Assembly (NCBI GenBank): GCA_030141605.1
Contig: JAQGDQ010000074.1
Span: forward strand, 648,972-712,971
Direction of reading: 5' to 3'
Length of the DNA: 64,000 nt
Origin: Tubiluchus corallicola
Lineage: Eukaryota; Priapulida; Priapulimorpha; Priapulimorphida; Tubiluchidae
Shown here in pieces: positions 63,431 to 64,000 of this stretch. The position numbers were made by a program, and so were the translations under genes. The notes beneath the pieces are model-generated. The model was not told where the DNA came from. It searched no databases and worked only from the letters and a program-made list of their open reading frames with translations. The stretch's first letter is position 1; every line of letters begins with the position of its first letter.

Positions 63431-63900
63431 AAGCAAGTTAAGCAACACACGCCAGTGAATGGGATTTTGTTCGAGTTTTCGATAGAGTTTGATATGAGGG
63501 TCGTGATTTTTAAATTAAAACAGTATGACATTGATCGTGCACTGTTAAAATGGCTTTCATGTTATCTCTGTGAACGCACACAGTGGTACTCGACGGTATA
63601 ATGTTTGACTTACAAACACTGCATGCTGTAGTGCCTTGTCGCACCCCTATTGTTTTTAGTCTAAAATGTATCCTTTTATATGCAGATGACACTTCATTGT
63701 TTTACTTTTTTACTGACGAACCTTTGATCTTAAAACAATTAAAAATGGGTCACTCAATGGTTAGTTTCGTTCAATGCAGCAAAAACCGATGTTTCGATTT
63801 TTTCTCGTAAAACAACACCATGTAACAGTTGTAACTTACCCCTCTCTGCATATGTGCAACACTCTAATAAACACCTTACCTTACCTTATAAATATCTTAC
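63430..63900 (+). mobile_element. LINE reverse-transcriptase relic
   Basis: Plus-strand broken frames read IFKLKQYDIDRALLKWLSCY then LCERTQWY (RT palm), an intact YADDTSLF at about 63682, and SFNAAKTDVSIFSRK in another frame. Stops and frame changes make it inactive. Probably CR1/Jockey-like. It may extend past 63900 to the window end. Confidence 0.8.
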
Positions 63901-64000
63901 CAGCGATTGAATATGGAAACACAAGTTGGTCAGGAATGCCAAGACTATAATTTAAAACTACTAGAAAATGTTTAATAAACCTAGTGCTTTATATGGTAAA

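Overview
The window is a stretch of animal (metazoan) nuclear DNA. Spliced genes with GT-AG introns, a eukaryotic tRNA-Trp gene, several LINE and DNA-transposon families, tRNA-like SINE heads and long microsatellites all point that way, as does the AT-rich base composition. Protein similarity places it with invertebrates. A lophotrochozoan is my guess from the repeat types and the mitochondrial-clan P450, but the sequence does not prove the phylum. I see no bacterial-style operon, CRISPR array or complete virus.

Layout. (1) 1-950, plus strand: last coding exons of a Gly/Tyr/Arg-rich hnRNP-like RNA-binding protein, followed by a long AT-rich 3' flank. (2) 6457-6528, minus: tRNA-Trp(CCA). (3) 7.3-9.1 kb: decayed CR1/Jockey-like LINE. 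(4) 11.4-12.5 kb: a 1.06-kb DNA transposon with 24-bp perfect inverted ends, ending about 70 bp past the stop codon of (5) a complete, intronless 1752-residue ARFGEF/BIG-type Sec7 guanine-nucleotide exchange factor (12542-17800, minus). (6) 17.8-29 kb: gene-poor, with an RTE-like LINE (about 23.0-26.6 kb) and a hAT-type element with target duplication (27531-28267). (7) 29190-34743, minus: a five-exon Tctex-type dynein light chain (113 aa), whose exons are all too short to stand out as open reading frames. (8) 35163-35486: a 324-bp hAT MITE with a perfect 8-bp target duplication. (9) 37415-46874, plus: an 11-exon mitochondrial-clan cytochrome P450 (510 aa) with SINE, LINE and microsatellite insertions in its introns. 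(10) 47.9-49.1 kb, minus: a broken integrase gene of the KRBA2/SCAND3 type. (11) 51330-62127, minus: a large multi-exon gene region. An upstream exon carries the end of an ankyrin-repeat domain; eight downstream exons, whose intron phases agree, encode a Ser/Lys-rich protein I could not assign to a family. (12) 63.4-63.9 kb: another LINE reverse-transcriptase relic.

The host genes are housekeeping or metabolic: RNA binding, ARF activation at the trans-Golgi, dynein cargo light chain, mitochondrial mono-oxygenase. Nothing in the sequence ties them into one pathway. I did not find a convincing undescribed multi-gene system. The more unusual points are the intronless ARFGEF whose 3' end runs into a transposon, a tandemly duplicated exon segment that keeps a second in-phase splice acceptor, the unresolved junction between the ankyrin exon and the downstream reading frame, and a possible SINE/LINE pair sharing a 3' tail.
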